The notes below the pieces were generated by a model. It had not been told where the DNA came from. It saw only the letters and a program-made list of their open reading frames with translations, and searched no databases. A program made the position numbers and the translations under genes. Source: Bacillota bacterium (GTDB taxonomy: Bacteria > Bacillota > Clostridia > Christensenellales > Aristaeellaceae). From it: 48,224 bases of DNA. This document shows, in pieces, positions 30,725 through 39,447 of the stretch (the stretch's first letter is position 1; each line of letters opens with the position of its first letter). The DNA lies in the NCBI GenBank assembly GCA_023413135.1, contig JAEZQK010000117.1, positions 1-48,224 on the forward strand. The letters run 5' to 3'.

Positions 30725-33079
30725 TTCCATTTGGATGAGGCTGTCCAGACCCATGCCGCTATAGTCGGCGGCGAACCCGGCATCCTTCAGATGAAGCACG
30801 GGAAGCGTTACGGAAAATGTGCTCCCCATTCCCAGGATGCTTTCAAACGCAATGCTTCCGCCCAGCAATTCAGTCAAGGCTTTGCAGATGGAAAGGCCTA
30901 TGCCGCAGCCCTCGCTTGTCCGGGTCAGGGAAGTATCCACCTGCCGGAAGCGGTCAAAGATTACAGCTTTTTTTTCATCGGGAATTCCTTCCCCATTATC
31001 CGTTACAGTAATGATCACGTTTTGGGCAAGCGCCTTAAAATCAACCTGGATATGGCCGCCCGCCAAAGTATGCTTCATGGCGTTGGACATAAGGTTCAGC
31101 AGAATCCTTTCCAGCATCTGGCTGTCGGTGGACATGAATAGCCCTTCCATATTACAGGAAAAATCCAGCTTCAGCCCTTTTTGCCTGGCATAGGTGCCGG
31201 TGGAGACAACAATGCTTTTAAGCAAAGCCACCACATCCACATGCTCCCAATGCGGTTCCATGAAGCCGGCATCCAGCCTTGTGATATCCAGCAGATTGGC
31301 TACCAGCCGCCTCAACCGGTAGGCGTTCATCTTCAGCATATTCACAAACTGGGCTTGGTCATTGCTTTGGCTGCCCATGTTCATGGTATCCTGTCCCATC
31401 ATATCCGTAAGAAGCACGATGATGGACAGGGGGGTTTTGAACTCATGGGAAATGTTGATGAAAAAGTCAGTGATCAGCCGGTTTTTCTCCTCCAGTTCTT
31501 CCGTCTTTCTTCTAAGCTCCGTTTCCATGGCTTTTCTTGAGGTGATGTCATGGGCGATGCCGATGATGCCTTGCACGTTTTTGTTCTCGTCCAGCCATGG
31601 CGTCTTGTTTACCAAATAAGTTCTTATTCCTTGGGGTGTAGGAACTGCCTCTTCAAATGGTTGTGCATCACGTGACGCAAGTACCTGCCTGTCATTTCTT
31701 ATGACCTCCCAGGCTTTTTCCTGATCACCATAAATCTGTATATCGGTTTTTCCTATGATCTGATCCAGGGGACTGCCCATAGCCAAGCTCAGCGCCCGGT
31801 TGCCCATCAGTATTCTGCTGCTATCATCCTTAAGAAAAACAGGATCCTCAGTGCCGTCGATGATGGCCTGAAGCAATTCTTCCTTCTGGCGCAAAGCCCG
31901 GGCCGCCTTCTTGCGTTCCGTAATATCGTACAGAATATAGGTGCAGGCATACCCGGCGGGCAGAACACGGTATGTAGCGGCAATTTCCACAGGCACGCGC
32001 CTTCCCCCTTTGCTCAGCACCTCCATTTCCACAGGCATTATGAGCCCGCTTTTACCCCATTCAGAATAAATCTCAAAATCGAGGCGAACGTGGCTTTGAT
32101 ACGGTTCCGGCAGCAAGCTATAAAAGAAGATACGAAAGAGTTCATTTTTTTCGTAATGAAGCATCTGCTCCGCGGCAGTATTGGCGAAAAAAATCCTGCC
32201 GTCCTCATCCACCGTAACGACCGCTGCGGCAGCATGCTCCGCCAGGCTGATATAGTTGTCTTTGTCTCCCGCGAAAAAATCTGCCATAATGGCGGGCAAT
32301 GAGCTTCCCTGCCTCCTTGCCGTACCGGCGGCTTTCGCCATGGAAAAGAGAGCAAAGATGGCGCCGACATACTGTGCAGCCCTTCCGACCCAGCCAAGAA
32401 GGGTGCTTACTCCGTTCGTCACGCAGACAGCCAACAGCCCCAGCGCCATCATGATCAGCGAAAGGGCATACCAGTAAAGATAATCTGCCCTGTAGGCTCT
32501 GTACTGCCTGTTCATTTGAAGAAAAGCACAAAAATAGAATGCATTGGCCAGCCATAGCACCGCATCCCGAAGCCTAGTTGAACCACTGCCATCCATAAAA
32601 TGAGGTGTCTGCCCATTCAAGGTAGCGATGAGCAGATAAATGGCCAGCAAGCATGTACCGGAAAAAGCCAGGACAAGTTTCATCTTTTGGCTTTTGCTTT
32701 TTACCGGCTGCGGTATATATTCCTTTTGAGCTGCCGCCAGCTGGCAAATAGCACAAAACAATGCGCATGAATTATATATTGTTACTGTAATATTGGCGGA
32801 ATCAGGCCGAAGCTGCAATATACCCGCTGCAGCCGACCCCAAGCCGAGCGCCAGCATGCCGCAGCTTATGAAAAGGGCATTGACACCATTGTTTTTAATG
32901 TAGGCATAGCCTGCAATCACCGCCACAATCAGGGGTATGATGCCGGTAAAGAGTGCATTGCACAGTAAATGAAGCATTTCATTTTCAAAGCTGGCAGGAA
33001 AATTCAAAAAAATTAGAACAAGGATACCCAGAGCGAAAAGGAATACGATCATCTTGCCAAGGCGCATTTGTATACTCAA
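30701..33079 (-). CDS. Multi-helix PAS-domain sensor histidine kinase
   Basis: This 792-residue kinase has an N-terminal membrane region of about seven helices (residues 1-260, MASE-like), two PAS domains (about 280-400 and 410-530; the second with VFLKDDSSRILMGN and a PAC-like IIGIAHDITSRK), HisKA with NISHEFKTPLSII, and an ATPase domain with NLMSNAMKHT, DNGEGIPDEKK and GCGIGLSICKAL. The architecture fits orphan kinases that feed a sporulation-type phosphorelay. The TTG start at 33079 follows GGGAGG by six bases. It converges on and overlaps the receiver gene by 24 bases. Confidence 0.87.
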   Translation of the reverse strand: MSIQMRLGKMIVFLFALGILVLIFLNFPASFENEMLHLLCNALFTGIIPLIVAVIAGYAYIKNNGVNALFISCGMLALGLGSAAAGILQLRPDSANITVTIYNSCALFCAICQLAAAQKEYIPQPVKSKSQKMKLVLAFSGTCLLAIYLLIATLNGQTPHFMDGSGSTRLRDAVLWLANAFYFCAFLQMNRQYRAYRADYLYWYALSLIMMALGLLAVCVTNGVSTLLGWVGRAAQYVGAIFALFSMAKAAGTARRQGSSLPAIMADFFAGDKDNYISLAEHAAAAVVTVDEDGRIFFANTAAEQMLHYEKNELFRIFFYSLLPEPYQSHVRLDFEIYSEWGKSGLIMPVEMEVLSKGGRRVPVEIAATYRVLPAGYACTYILYDITERKKAARALRQKEELLQAIIDGTEDPVFLKDDSSRILMGNRALSLAMGSPLDQIIGKTDIQIYGDQEKAWEVIRNDRQVLASRDAQPFEEAVPTPQGIRTYLVNKTPWLDENKNVQGIIGIAHDITSRKAMETELRRKTEELEEKNRLITDFFINISHEFKTPLSIIVLLTDMMGQDTMNMGSQSNDQAQFVNMLKMNAYRLRRLVANLLDITRLDAGFMEPHWEHVDVVALLKSIVVSTGTYARQKGLKLDFSCNMEGLFMSTDSQMLERILLNLMSNAMKHTLAGGHIQVDFKALAQNVIITVTDNGEGIPDEKKAVIFDRFRQVDTSLTRTSEGCGIGLSICKALTELLGGSIAFESILGMGSTFSVTLPVLHLKDAGFAADYSGMGLDSLIQMELSDINFG

Positions 33080-33319
33080 GGGCGGCCTCCCGAATGAATG
33101 CACAATTAAGAAAACAGTTTGCTATTCAGTATAGGGATATTCCAAATAATTGTCAACGATTTCAAGCCGTTGGAGAATACATCCTCATTGCTTCCGGCAT
33201 TGTTTGATCCACCGCTTTTTCTGGTATATTATCCTTAGTATTTTCCCTGACAGCTACCGGCCGGTTCATACTGCCGGTTGGTACGGCAGGCATACATAGC
33301 ATGGATAAGGAGGCAGCAC

Positions 33320-33820
33320 ATGGCAAGCAAGATATCTAAAATTGTCCCCAACCTGTGGTTTGCTACCCAGGCGGAAGAAGCGGCACGATTTTATACTTCC
33401 GTTTTTCCAAACTCATCCCTGGGCAAGATCACCCGCTATGGCAAGGCCGGCTACGACATCCACGGCATGGCGGAAGGCACGGTGATGACCGTAGAGTTTA
33501 CACTTGACGGGCAGGAGTTTCTGGCGCTCAACGGCGGCCCCGTGTTCACGTTCAGCGAAGCCATTTCTTTCATTATCAATTGCGATACCCAGGAGGAAGC
33601 CGACTATTTCTGGGATATGCTGACCGAAGGCGGCGATCTCAATGCACAGCAGTGCGGCTGGCTTAAAGACAAGTTCGGCGTATCCTGGCAGGTCATCCCC
33701 ATAGAGTTCAATGAGATGATGGATGATCCCGATCCTGAAAAATCGGAACGGATGATGGAAGCCATGCTGCAGATGAAAAAGCTGGATGTCGCCGCTTTGA
33801 AAAGGGCGTATGAGGGTTGA
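33320..33820 (+). CDS. VOC family (PhnB/3-demethylubiquinone methyltransferase-like) protein
   Basis: The 166-residue protein has a vicinal-oxygen-chelate fold of the PhnB-like group: LWFATQAEEAARFYTSVFP near the start, VEFTLDGQEFLALNGG in the middle and DKFGVSWQVIP near residue 120. Members are annotated as 3-demethylubiquinone-9 methyltransferase by an old error; they lack methyltransferase features, and the true activity is usually unknown. AAGGAGG precedes the ATG at 33320. It is a single gene with its own upstream region and a palindrome after it. Confidence 0.85.
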   Translation: MASKISKIVPNLWFATQAEEAARFYTSVFPNSSLGKITRYGKAGYDIHGMAEGTVMTVEFTLDGQEFLALNGGPVFTFSEAISFIINCDTQEEADYFWDMLTEGGDLNAQQCGWLKDKFGVSWQVIPIEFNEMMDDPDPEKSERMMEAMLQMKKLDVAALKRAYEG

Positions 33821-33886
33821 TACGGACAAACTCTATCCTAAGGGGATTTATCCCCGAACCAGGGCATACAACCGAATCGTATAAAG

Positions 33887-33922
33887 TTCGAACAAAGCAG
33901 GCTGCAGCCTGCTTTGTTCGAA
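33887..33922. terminator. Perfect 36-base palindrome between convergent genes
   Basis: Eighteen-base arms beginning TTCGAACAAAGCAGGCTG meet without a loop. The element lies 67 bases after the VOC stop and 63 before the stop of the convergent gene. It has no long T tract, but its ends are TTTG/CAAA-rich. It may end transcription in both directions. Confidence 0.55.
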
Positions 33923-33984
33923 ACAAATAGCCGGGCGCCACGCGGCTGACCCGGCTTTGGGTATTTCTTTTTGGCCATCCCTCA

Positions 33985-34536
33985 TCAGACAGCAACGGCA
34001 AGCACACTGAGTACAGCATTGTTGATCGTAGCACCCGGCGTAATATCGACGATGGAGTTCGTCGACAGGCTCACCGAATAGGTGTAATAGCCTTCCGGCA
34101 CGTTTGCATCCAGGAACTGGAAGCTGAAGGCTTCCGACTCCAATACGACAACCGTCGTGGAGAACGTGTAGGTGGAGCCGACATTCAGGGGAGCGCCGTT
34201 ATTGTACACACGCTGGATCTGGAAGTTCAGCGTAACGGAAATTCCCAGTGGCAAACTGATATTGCTGGTGAATGTCAGCAGGTTGTTTGTATTGCCCATT
34301 CCGGTGGTATCAATGGACGTGGAAACCACATTGATGGGGCTGGACAGCAGAGTCGTAATAATGGGTAGGGGGCCGGCGCCGCCACTGGAAGCGTTCAGGG
34401 CAACCTGCCTGTCGCATATGGGCTTTTGCCATTTGCCGTACGAATCGTTCTGCGCCACGATATCAGTACCGGGTTCGGCATAGCCGTTGTCATATCCCAT
34501 GGCGGGGTAATACCCGTTGCATCTATCTTGGATCAT
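33985..34536 (-). CDS. Beta-rich protein, DUF4489-like
   Basis: This 183-residue protein has no signal peptide or membrane segment. The first 45 residues are polar and rich in G, Y, N and D; from about residue 55 on it is a run of alternating hydrophobic strands rich in T, S, N and V. Patterns such as LNFQIQRVYNNGAPLNVGST followed by ESEAFSFQFLD and EGYYTYSVSLS resemble the DUF4489 family of clostridial proteins, many of which look like spore-surface or exported beta sandwiches. AAGGTGATG precedes the ATG. It stands alone. The family match is from memory of the pattern, so the name is tentative and the function unknown. Confidence 0.65.
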   Translation of the reverse strand: MIQDRCNGYYPAMGYDNGYAEPGTDIVAQNDSYGKWQKPICDRQVALNASSGGAGPLPIITTLLSSPINVVSTSIDTTGMGNTNNLLTFTSNISLPLGISVTLNFQIQRVYNNGAPLNVGSTYTFSTTVVVLESEAFSFQFLDANVPEGYYTYSVSLSTNSIVDITPGATINNAVLSVLAVAV

Positions 34537-34851
34537 AAAGACATCACCTTACTTAGATTTGGAGACCCTCTCCGCTTCATACTATTCTGTCTTGATGATT
34601 TTGTGTTCCCCGAGTGAAGATACCTTTTTTTCCCGGTTTCAAAATGAAGCGGAAGATTCCTTGCCCTCTAGCGGCGACTTGATCCCAACCCGAAAGATGA
34701 ATGAAATAGTCGCGCCTGCAAGCACCATAAGACTTTATAGGATGGCAGGAAATCGCAAAGCCTTGAGCGAATGAACAAGCAGCGCTTTGCCGTACAGAGC
34801 TACGGGTTTTGGCCCGGGAAGGCCCTCCGGCAGCGGAAGGAGATCAATGCC
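34537..34851. other. Intergenic region without clear features
   Basis: This 315-base gap lies between the divergent DUF4489-like and glycerol-1-phosphate dehydrogenase genes. It must hold promoters for both, but no pair of -35 and -10 boxes stands out, and the short open frames in it have no ribosome binding sites. Confidence 0.5.
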
Positions 34852-36219
34852 ATGCCCGTGACCATCGGCTATGACGCATCCCATAAGCTTCATTTGTCGG
34901 GCCTTACATGCACCTGTTCCTGCGATCATCATCTTCCATCCCAGGATATTTACGTGGGCACAAACTTGATTCCAAGCTTGCCGGATTATATCAAGGCGCG
35001 GAATCTGGGCACCCACTGTGTACTGGTGGCCGACAACAATACCTATGAGATCGCCGGGCGGGAGGTGGAGCGCCGCCTTGTGGCATCAGGCTTTTCGGTC
35101 ATCCCCTGTGTCATCCGCCGTGATCATGTCATGGACCCGGATGAGCAGGCTTGCGGCGAAGTACTGTTATCCATTCAGCCGGAAACACAATTCCTGATAA
35201 GCGTTGGCTCCGGCTCCATCACAGATACCACCCGCGTCAATGCCACACGTACCAAATTGCCTTTCGTTTGTGTCGGCACCGCACCCTCCATGGACGGGTA
35301 CACCTCCGTGGTAGCTCCGCTGCTGCTTCGCGGCGTCAAGATCCACCGGGCAGGCGTCTGCCCGGAGATCATCGTCTGCGATCTTGACATTCTGCGCACC
35401 GCACCCTTATCCATGGTTCAATCCGGCGTCGGGGATGTGTTGGGCAAATATATCGCACGGGTGGATTGGCTTATCGGCAGCATCGTAAATGGCGAGCCCT
35501 ACTGCCCGGTGTGCGGACAGATCGTACTGGACGCGGTGAGCAAACTGGTGGAGAATGTGGGCGAAATCCGCCAAAGAACTGAAAAAGGCATCCGCATCCT
35601 TATAGAAGCGCTGCTCCTGGCGGGAGTGACCATCATGATTGTGGGGCATACCAGGGCCGTAGCATCGGTGGAGCACAACATCGCCCATTATTGGGAAATG
35701 ATGCAGCTGATGCGCGGCAACCATCCGCCGGCCCATGGCGCATCCGTCGGGGTAGCTACGCTTTTATGCTGGCCCCTGTTCCAGCGCTTTGCTAAGGAAG
35801 ACTTGTCCAAGCTCGACCTTGAAAAAATAAAAGCCCGGCGTATGCTCCGGTCGGAACGGGAAAAGTGGCTCCGCTTTGCTTATGGGGAGGAAGCTGCCAG
35901 CGCCATCATCAAAGACAATCCCGGCGACTTTTTGTCTTGGGAGGAACAATTGCGGCGCATTCAAACGGCGCAGGCATGCTTTCCGCAATTGAAAGAAGTC
36001 ATCATGAGCCTGCCCTCCCTGGAACAAATCCAGCATGCCATGCGGGAGCTGGGTGCTCCCATGACGCCCGCGGAACTGAACGTGGATGAACCGCTTTTGA
36101 ACGTATCCATGCATTGCGCCAAGGACTACCGCACCCGCTACACGCTGTTCAAGCTCATCGACGAATGCGGGCTGATGGAGGAATACCTCATAGATTATCC
36201 GCTGCCGGAAGCATTTTAA
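34852..36219 (+). CDS. egsA: sn-Glycerol-1-phosphate dehydrogenase (AraM/EgsA family)
   Basis: The 455-residue protein belongs to the iron-dependent alcohol dehydrogenase/glycerol dehydrogenase superfamily, AraM/EgsA branch, which reduces dihydroxyacetone phosphate to sn-glycerol-1-phosphate. The nucleotide-binding part has CVLVADNNTYEIAG and ISVGSGSITDTTR; PSMDGYTS and the metal-binding histidine in VEHNIAHYWEM (with HGASVGVATLL after it) are typical. In bacteria the product feeds G1P-based lipids such as heptaprenylglyceryl phosphate. The start at 34852 follows GGAAGGAG; the frame is open 27 codons further upstream but without a better site. Confidence 0.87.
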   Translation: MPVTIGYDASHKLHLSGLTCTCSCDHHLPSQDIYVGTNLIPSLPDYIKARNLGTHCVLVADNNTYEIAGREVERRLVASGFSVIPCVIRRDHVMDPDEQACGEVLLSIQPETQFLISVGSGSITDTTRVNATRTKLPFVCVGTAPSMDGYTSVVAPLLLRGVKIHRAGVCPEIIVCDLDILRTAPLSMVQSGVGDVLGKYIARVDWLIGSIVNGEPYCPVCGQIVLDAVSKLVENVGEIRQRTEKGIRILIEALLLAGVTIMIVGHTRAVASVEHNIAHYWEMMQLMRGNHPPAHGASVGVATLLCWPLFQRFAKEDLSKLDLEKIKARRMLRSEREKWLRFAYGEEAASAIIKDNPGDFLSWEEQLRRIQTAQACFPQLKEVIMSLPSLEQIQHAMRELGAPMTPAELNVDEPLLNVSMHCAKDYRTRYTLFKLIDECGLMEEYLIDYPLPEAF

Positions 36220-36270
36220 GAAGCATACGATCAAAGCTTACAACAACACGTCAGCTAACCTGGGGAGTAA

Positions 36271-36292
36271 CGAGGGGGCCGCCGCCCCCTCG
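36271..36292 (+). terminator. Terminator after glycerol-1-phosphate dehydrogenase gene
   Basis: A 9-base-pair GC-rich stem (CGAGGGGGC and complement) with a 4-base loop is followed by TTTGT, 50 bases beyond the stop. Confidence 0.65.
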
Positions 36293-36440
36293 TTTGTCAA
36301 TCCGAAATCGGCGACATGTGCGGCGATTTCGGAAGGATTTCGTTGGAAATTCATTCCTTACAGAATTTCCTGCCCATAGCCTAGGACGAGGGGATGAAGT
36401 CCCCGAACCTGGAGTTTTGAAATGGCCTGCCATTTCAAAA

Positions 36441-36475
36441 CGAAACACCGGTCAAGCAAAGCGCAGACCGGTGCG
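36441..36475. repeat. Covarying hairpin element, copy A
   Basis: CGAAA, then an 8-base-pair stem (CACCGGTC / GACCGGTG) around the 12-base loop AAGCAAAGCGCA, then CG. Copy B at 44878-44912 has the same flanks, stem length and loop with two compensatory base-pair changes. Confidence 0.65.
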
Positions 36476-36532
36476 TAAGGGAAATTCTGCAAAACTCGTG
36501 AAAAGCGCGCCAGCGATTTTCACGACAGCGCG

Positions 36533-37216
36533 TCATGACGCGCGCATTGCAGGTATGCTGTCCAGGATGCGCAGCCAGCGCTTGCGCATCCACTGGATGG
36601 TGGGGCCATTGGAAATGGCGGCAAAGAATGTACCTACACCGATGCCCTCCAGGCTGCCGTACAGCACCAAGGACAGGATCAGCCCTACCGACAGTACAAC
36701 CATATCAAAGCGCAGCTTGACATTTAATATGCTCCTGCCCTTATAGTAGCTCACTTCCCGAAGGAACATGTCAAAAGGCGCTATGGGCAGCTTTGTGAGC
36801 ATAAGCGCCCCCACGCCGCAGGTCAAAATCAGATAGCCCGTCAGATAGTAGAGGATACGCAAAGGCAGCGTGTCATCAGGCAAAAAACGCAGACAGAAGA
36901 TAAAAAAATCGATCATGTACCCCGCCGCAACCGAGGTCAGGAAGGATGCCAGATAATCCACCTTGACCCGGCGAACGATGGCGATCATGGAAAGCATGGT
37001 AAGCCCCTGTACCATATAGGTCCATACGCCGAAGCTGAAAAACAAAAATTTCCGGCTCACCACATACGCCAGGGAAGAGGCCACCGCAGTTCCCATGGCG
37101 CTTTTGGCATACAGCGCCGTGCCAAACGCCACCAAAATCAGGCCGACCACGTATCCGAACCAGTCCCTTGGGCTTGGCTTTTGCAGCATGCCTTTTACCT
37201 TCTTCGCCTCATTCAT
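36533..37216 (-). CDS. YczE/YitT-like integral membrane protein
   Basis: This 227-residue protein has five to six hydrophobic helices with short loops and reads like the YczE/YyaS/YitT group (FGYVVGLILVAFGTALYAKSAMGTA at the start, LTKLPIAPFDMFLREV in the middle). The family is of unknown function; YczE of Bacillus affects surfactin production, and YitT-like proteins are suspected permeases. The 3' end runs through the palindrome GCGCGTCATGACGCGC. It stands alone, divergent from aconitase. Confidence 0.82.
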   Translation of the reverse strand: MNEAKKVKGMLQKPSPRDWFGYVVGLILVAFGTALYAKSAMGTAVASSLAYVVSRKFLFFSFGVWTYMVQGLTMLSMIAIVRRVKVDYLASFLTSVAAGYMIDFFIFCLRFLPDDTLPLRILYYLTGYLILTCGVGALMLTKLPIAPFDMFLREVSYYKGRSILNVKLRFDMVVLSVGLILSLVLYGSLEGIGVGTFFAAISNGPTIQWMRKRWLRILDSIPAMRAS

Positions 37217-37427
37217 TCTGCCTCATCTGCTGGCCGGCAGCGCCTGTCCAAAAGAATTACCTGCATAGTATACAAGGTCGCCTGTCCTTTCGCAACAAAG
37301 AATATCCTTCCAGCCGTCCTGCCGTTAGGCCCCAAGATCGCGGCTGCCCTGTTATGACTTTTCACAAGCTGACCATTTTTTGCCACGCGCCCGCTTGTTT
37401 CTTTCGTGCATTTTTGCCCGAATCGCC

Positions 37428-37456
37428 TTGACAGGCGGAAGCGTCTTCCGTATACT
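37428..37456 (+). promoter_or_regulatory. Promoter of aconitase gene
   Basis: TTGACA (37428-37433) and TATACT (37451-37456) are 17 bases apart, 55 bases before the aconitase start. Confidence 0.78.
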
Positions 37457-37469
37457 GCAACCATTATCC

Positions 37470-37479
37470 TTGTATACAA
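37470..37479. promoter_or_regulatory. Operator-like palindrome in aconitase leader
   Basis: TTGTATACAA is a perfect 10-base palindrome about 8-17 bases downstream of the expected start of transcription. The TTGT...ACAA form suits GntR-type regulators, and a bound protein here would block the promoter. Confidence 0.5.
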
Positions 37480-37511
37480 AAAACAGGATTGCATGCGCAA
37501 TGGAGGGCATC

Positions 37512-39443
37512 ATGAACCTGACGCAAAAAATACTCGCGGCCCATCTTGTGTCCGGAGACCTTGTCCCCGGCCGGGAGATCGCCATCAAAATCGACCAGAC
37601 GCTGACCCAGGACTCCACAGGCACAATGGCGTACCTGCAGTTCGAGGCCATGGGCGTAAGCCGCGTTCGCACCAAAAAATCCGTGGCGTACATCGATCAC
37701 AACACGCTGCAAACAGGCTTTGAAAACGCCGATGACCATAAATACATTCAGACCGTAGCGAGCAAGCACGGCATTTACTGCTCCAAACCGGGCAACGGCA
37801 TCTGCCACCAGGTGCACCTGGAGCGCTTTGGCATACCCGGACAAACGCTGCTGGGCAGCGACAGCCATACCCCCACCTGCGGTGGGCTGGGCATGATCGC
37901 CATCGGCGCGGGCGGACTGGATGTGGCGGTTGCCATGGGCGGCGGTGCTTACTACATCACCTGCCCGAAGGTATTGGGTGTTCATCTTACAGGCAAGCTT
38001 CCACCCTTTGTGGCAGCCAAGGATATTATTTTGGAAGTGCTGCGAAGGCTTACGGTCAAGGGCGGCGTAGGCCGGATTTTGGAGTATACAGGGGAAGGCG
38101 TTTTGTCCCTCTCCGTGCCGGAGCGGGCAACCATCGCCAATATGGGGGCGGAGCTGGGCGCCACCACCTCCATCTTTCCAAGCGACGAGGTCACCTGTGC
38201 TTTCCTTCGCGCCCAGGGCCGGGAAAGGGACTTTATCCCCCTTTCTCCCGATGCGGACGCGGCTTACGACGAAATACTGTCTATTGATTTAAGCACCCTG
38301 GTACCCCTGGCGGCCCGGCCCCACATGCCCGATAACGTGGCGCCCGTCCGGGAGATTGGCCCTATCCGGGTAGATCAGGTGTGCATCGGCTCCTGCACCA
38401 ACTCCAGTTACCTGGATATGATGCGGGTGGCCGCCATCTTAAAGGGCACAACGGTGCATCCGGATGTTTCCCTGGTGATTTCCCCCGGCAGCAAGCAGGT
38501 GCTTTCCATGCTGGCCGAAAACGGCGCGCTGGCTGATTTAATTGAGGCTGGCGCCCGCATCCTGGAATGCGCCTGCGGCCCCTGTATCGGCATGGGCCAA
38601 AGCCCCGCCACCGACGCCGTCAGCGTGCGCACCAACAATCGCAACTTCTACGCCCGCTCTGGAACAAAAAGCGCCCAGGTGTATCTTACAAGCTGCGAGG
38701 TGGCGGCAGCCACCGCGCTGACAGGCGTGCTCACCGACCCCAGAGGGCTAAACGTAAACCTTGATATTTCCCTGCCGGACGCGTTTATGATCAATGATAA
38801 CCTTATCCTGCCCCCGGTGGAAGCGGGACAGGAGGATACCGTGCAAGTGGTGCATGGCCCCAATATCCACCCCTTCCCCGTAAACGCGGCGCTACCGGAG
38901 CGCCTGTCCGGCCCGGTACTCATTCAAATGGAGGACAACATCACCACCGACCACATCATGCCCTCCAACGCAAAGCTACTGCCCTACCGCAGCAACATCC
39001 CCTATCTGGCAGATTATTGCCTGACGCCCGTGGATCCGGAGTTTCCTCAAAGGGCCAAGGCGGCAGCCGGCGGCTTTTTGGTGGCGGGGCAAAACTATGG
39101 CCAGGGCTCCAGCCGGGAACATGCTGCGCTGGTGCCTCTTTATCTTCATGTAAAGGGCGTCATCGCCAAATCCTTTGCCCGCATCCACATGGCCAACCTC
39201 ATCAACAACGGCATCCTCCCGCTTACCTTTGCGGATGCCGGCGATTATGAGCGGATGGAACAGGGCGATATGATCGCCTTCCCGGATGCCCGGGCGCAGA
39301 TAGAAAAAGGCGGGGATGTTTTCACCCTCGCCAACGAAACAAAACATTTTGAATTTCAGGTGAGCTTGCCTCTGACCACAAGGCAGCGGGGCATGATCCT
39401 GGCCGGCGGGCTGTTAAACTATACGCGGGAGACGGGAGAATAA
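37512..39443 (+). CDS. acnA: Aconitate hydratase
   Basis: The 643-residue enzyme interconverts citrate and isocitrate through a 4Fe-4S cluster. The cluster cysteines lie in CIGSCTNSS and in CACGPCIGMG; catalytic regions such as GSDSHTPTCGGLGM and the swivel-domain motif GQNYGQGSSREHAAL are intact. The length is that of the shorter monomeric aconitases of clostridia and archaea, not the 890-residue AcnA. GGAGGG precedes the ATG at 37512; the open frame upstream covers the promoter. No citrate synthase or isocitrate dehydrogenase gene adjoins. The stop is four bases from that of the convergent CHAP gene. Confidence 0.93.
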   Translation: MNLTQKILAAHLVSGDLVPGREIAIKIDQTLTQDSTGTMAYLQFEAMGVSRVRTKKSVAYIDHNTLQTGFENADDHKYIQTVASKHGIYCSKPGNGICHQVHLERFGIPGQTLLGSDSHTPTCGGLGMIAIGAGGLDVAVAMGGGAYYITCPKVLGVHLTGKLPPFVAAKDIILEVLRRLTVKGGVGRILEYTGEGVLSLSVPERATIANMGAELGATTSIFPSDEVTCAFLRAQGRERDFIPLSPDADAAYDEILSIDLSTLVPLAARPHMPDNVAPVREIGPIRVDQVCIGSCTNSSYLDMMRVAAILKGTTVHPDVSLVISPGSKQVLSMLAENGALADLIEAGARILECACGPCIGMGQSPATDAVSVRTNNRNFYARSGTKSAQVYLTSCEVAAATALTGVLTDPRGLNVNLDISLPDAFMINDNLILPPVEAGQEDTVQVVHGPNIHPFPVNAALPERLSGPVLIQMEDNITTDHIMPSNAKLLPYRSNIPYLADYCLTPVDPEFPQRAKAAAGGFLVAGQNYGQGSSREHAALVPLYLHVKGVIAKSFARIHMANLINNGILPLTFADAGDYERMEQGDMIAFPDARAQIEKGGDVFTLANETKHFEFQVSLPLTTRQRGMILAGGLLNYTRETGE

Positions 39444-39447
39444 ACCA

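Larger units (their letters stand above)
36220..36532. other. Intergenic region rich in hairpins
   Basis: This 313-base non-coding stretch has at least five stems: a terminator at 36271-36292, CCGAAATCG/CGATTTCGG at 36302-36332, GGAAATTC/GAATTTCC near 36344-36370, GTTTTGAAATGG/CCATTTCAAAAC near 36414-36440, and the covarying hairpin at 36441-36475. A stem with GTGAAAA and TTTTCAC arms follows near 36500-36524. The density suggests a repeated element or structured RNA. Confidence 0.6.

Noticed and set aside
34517..34774. 85-codon plus-strand frame in the gap before the glycerol-1-phosphate dehydrogenase gene
   Set aside because: No ribosome binding site and no recognisable protein features; it starts inside the gene on the other strand.
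36526..36548. Palindrome GCGCGTCATGACGCGC as a terminator of the YczE-like gene
   Set aside because: It lies partly inside the coding end and is not followed by T residues on the minus strand.
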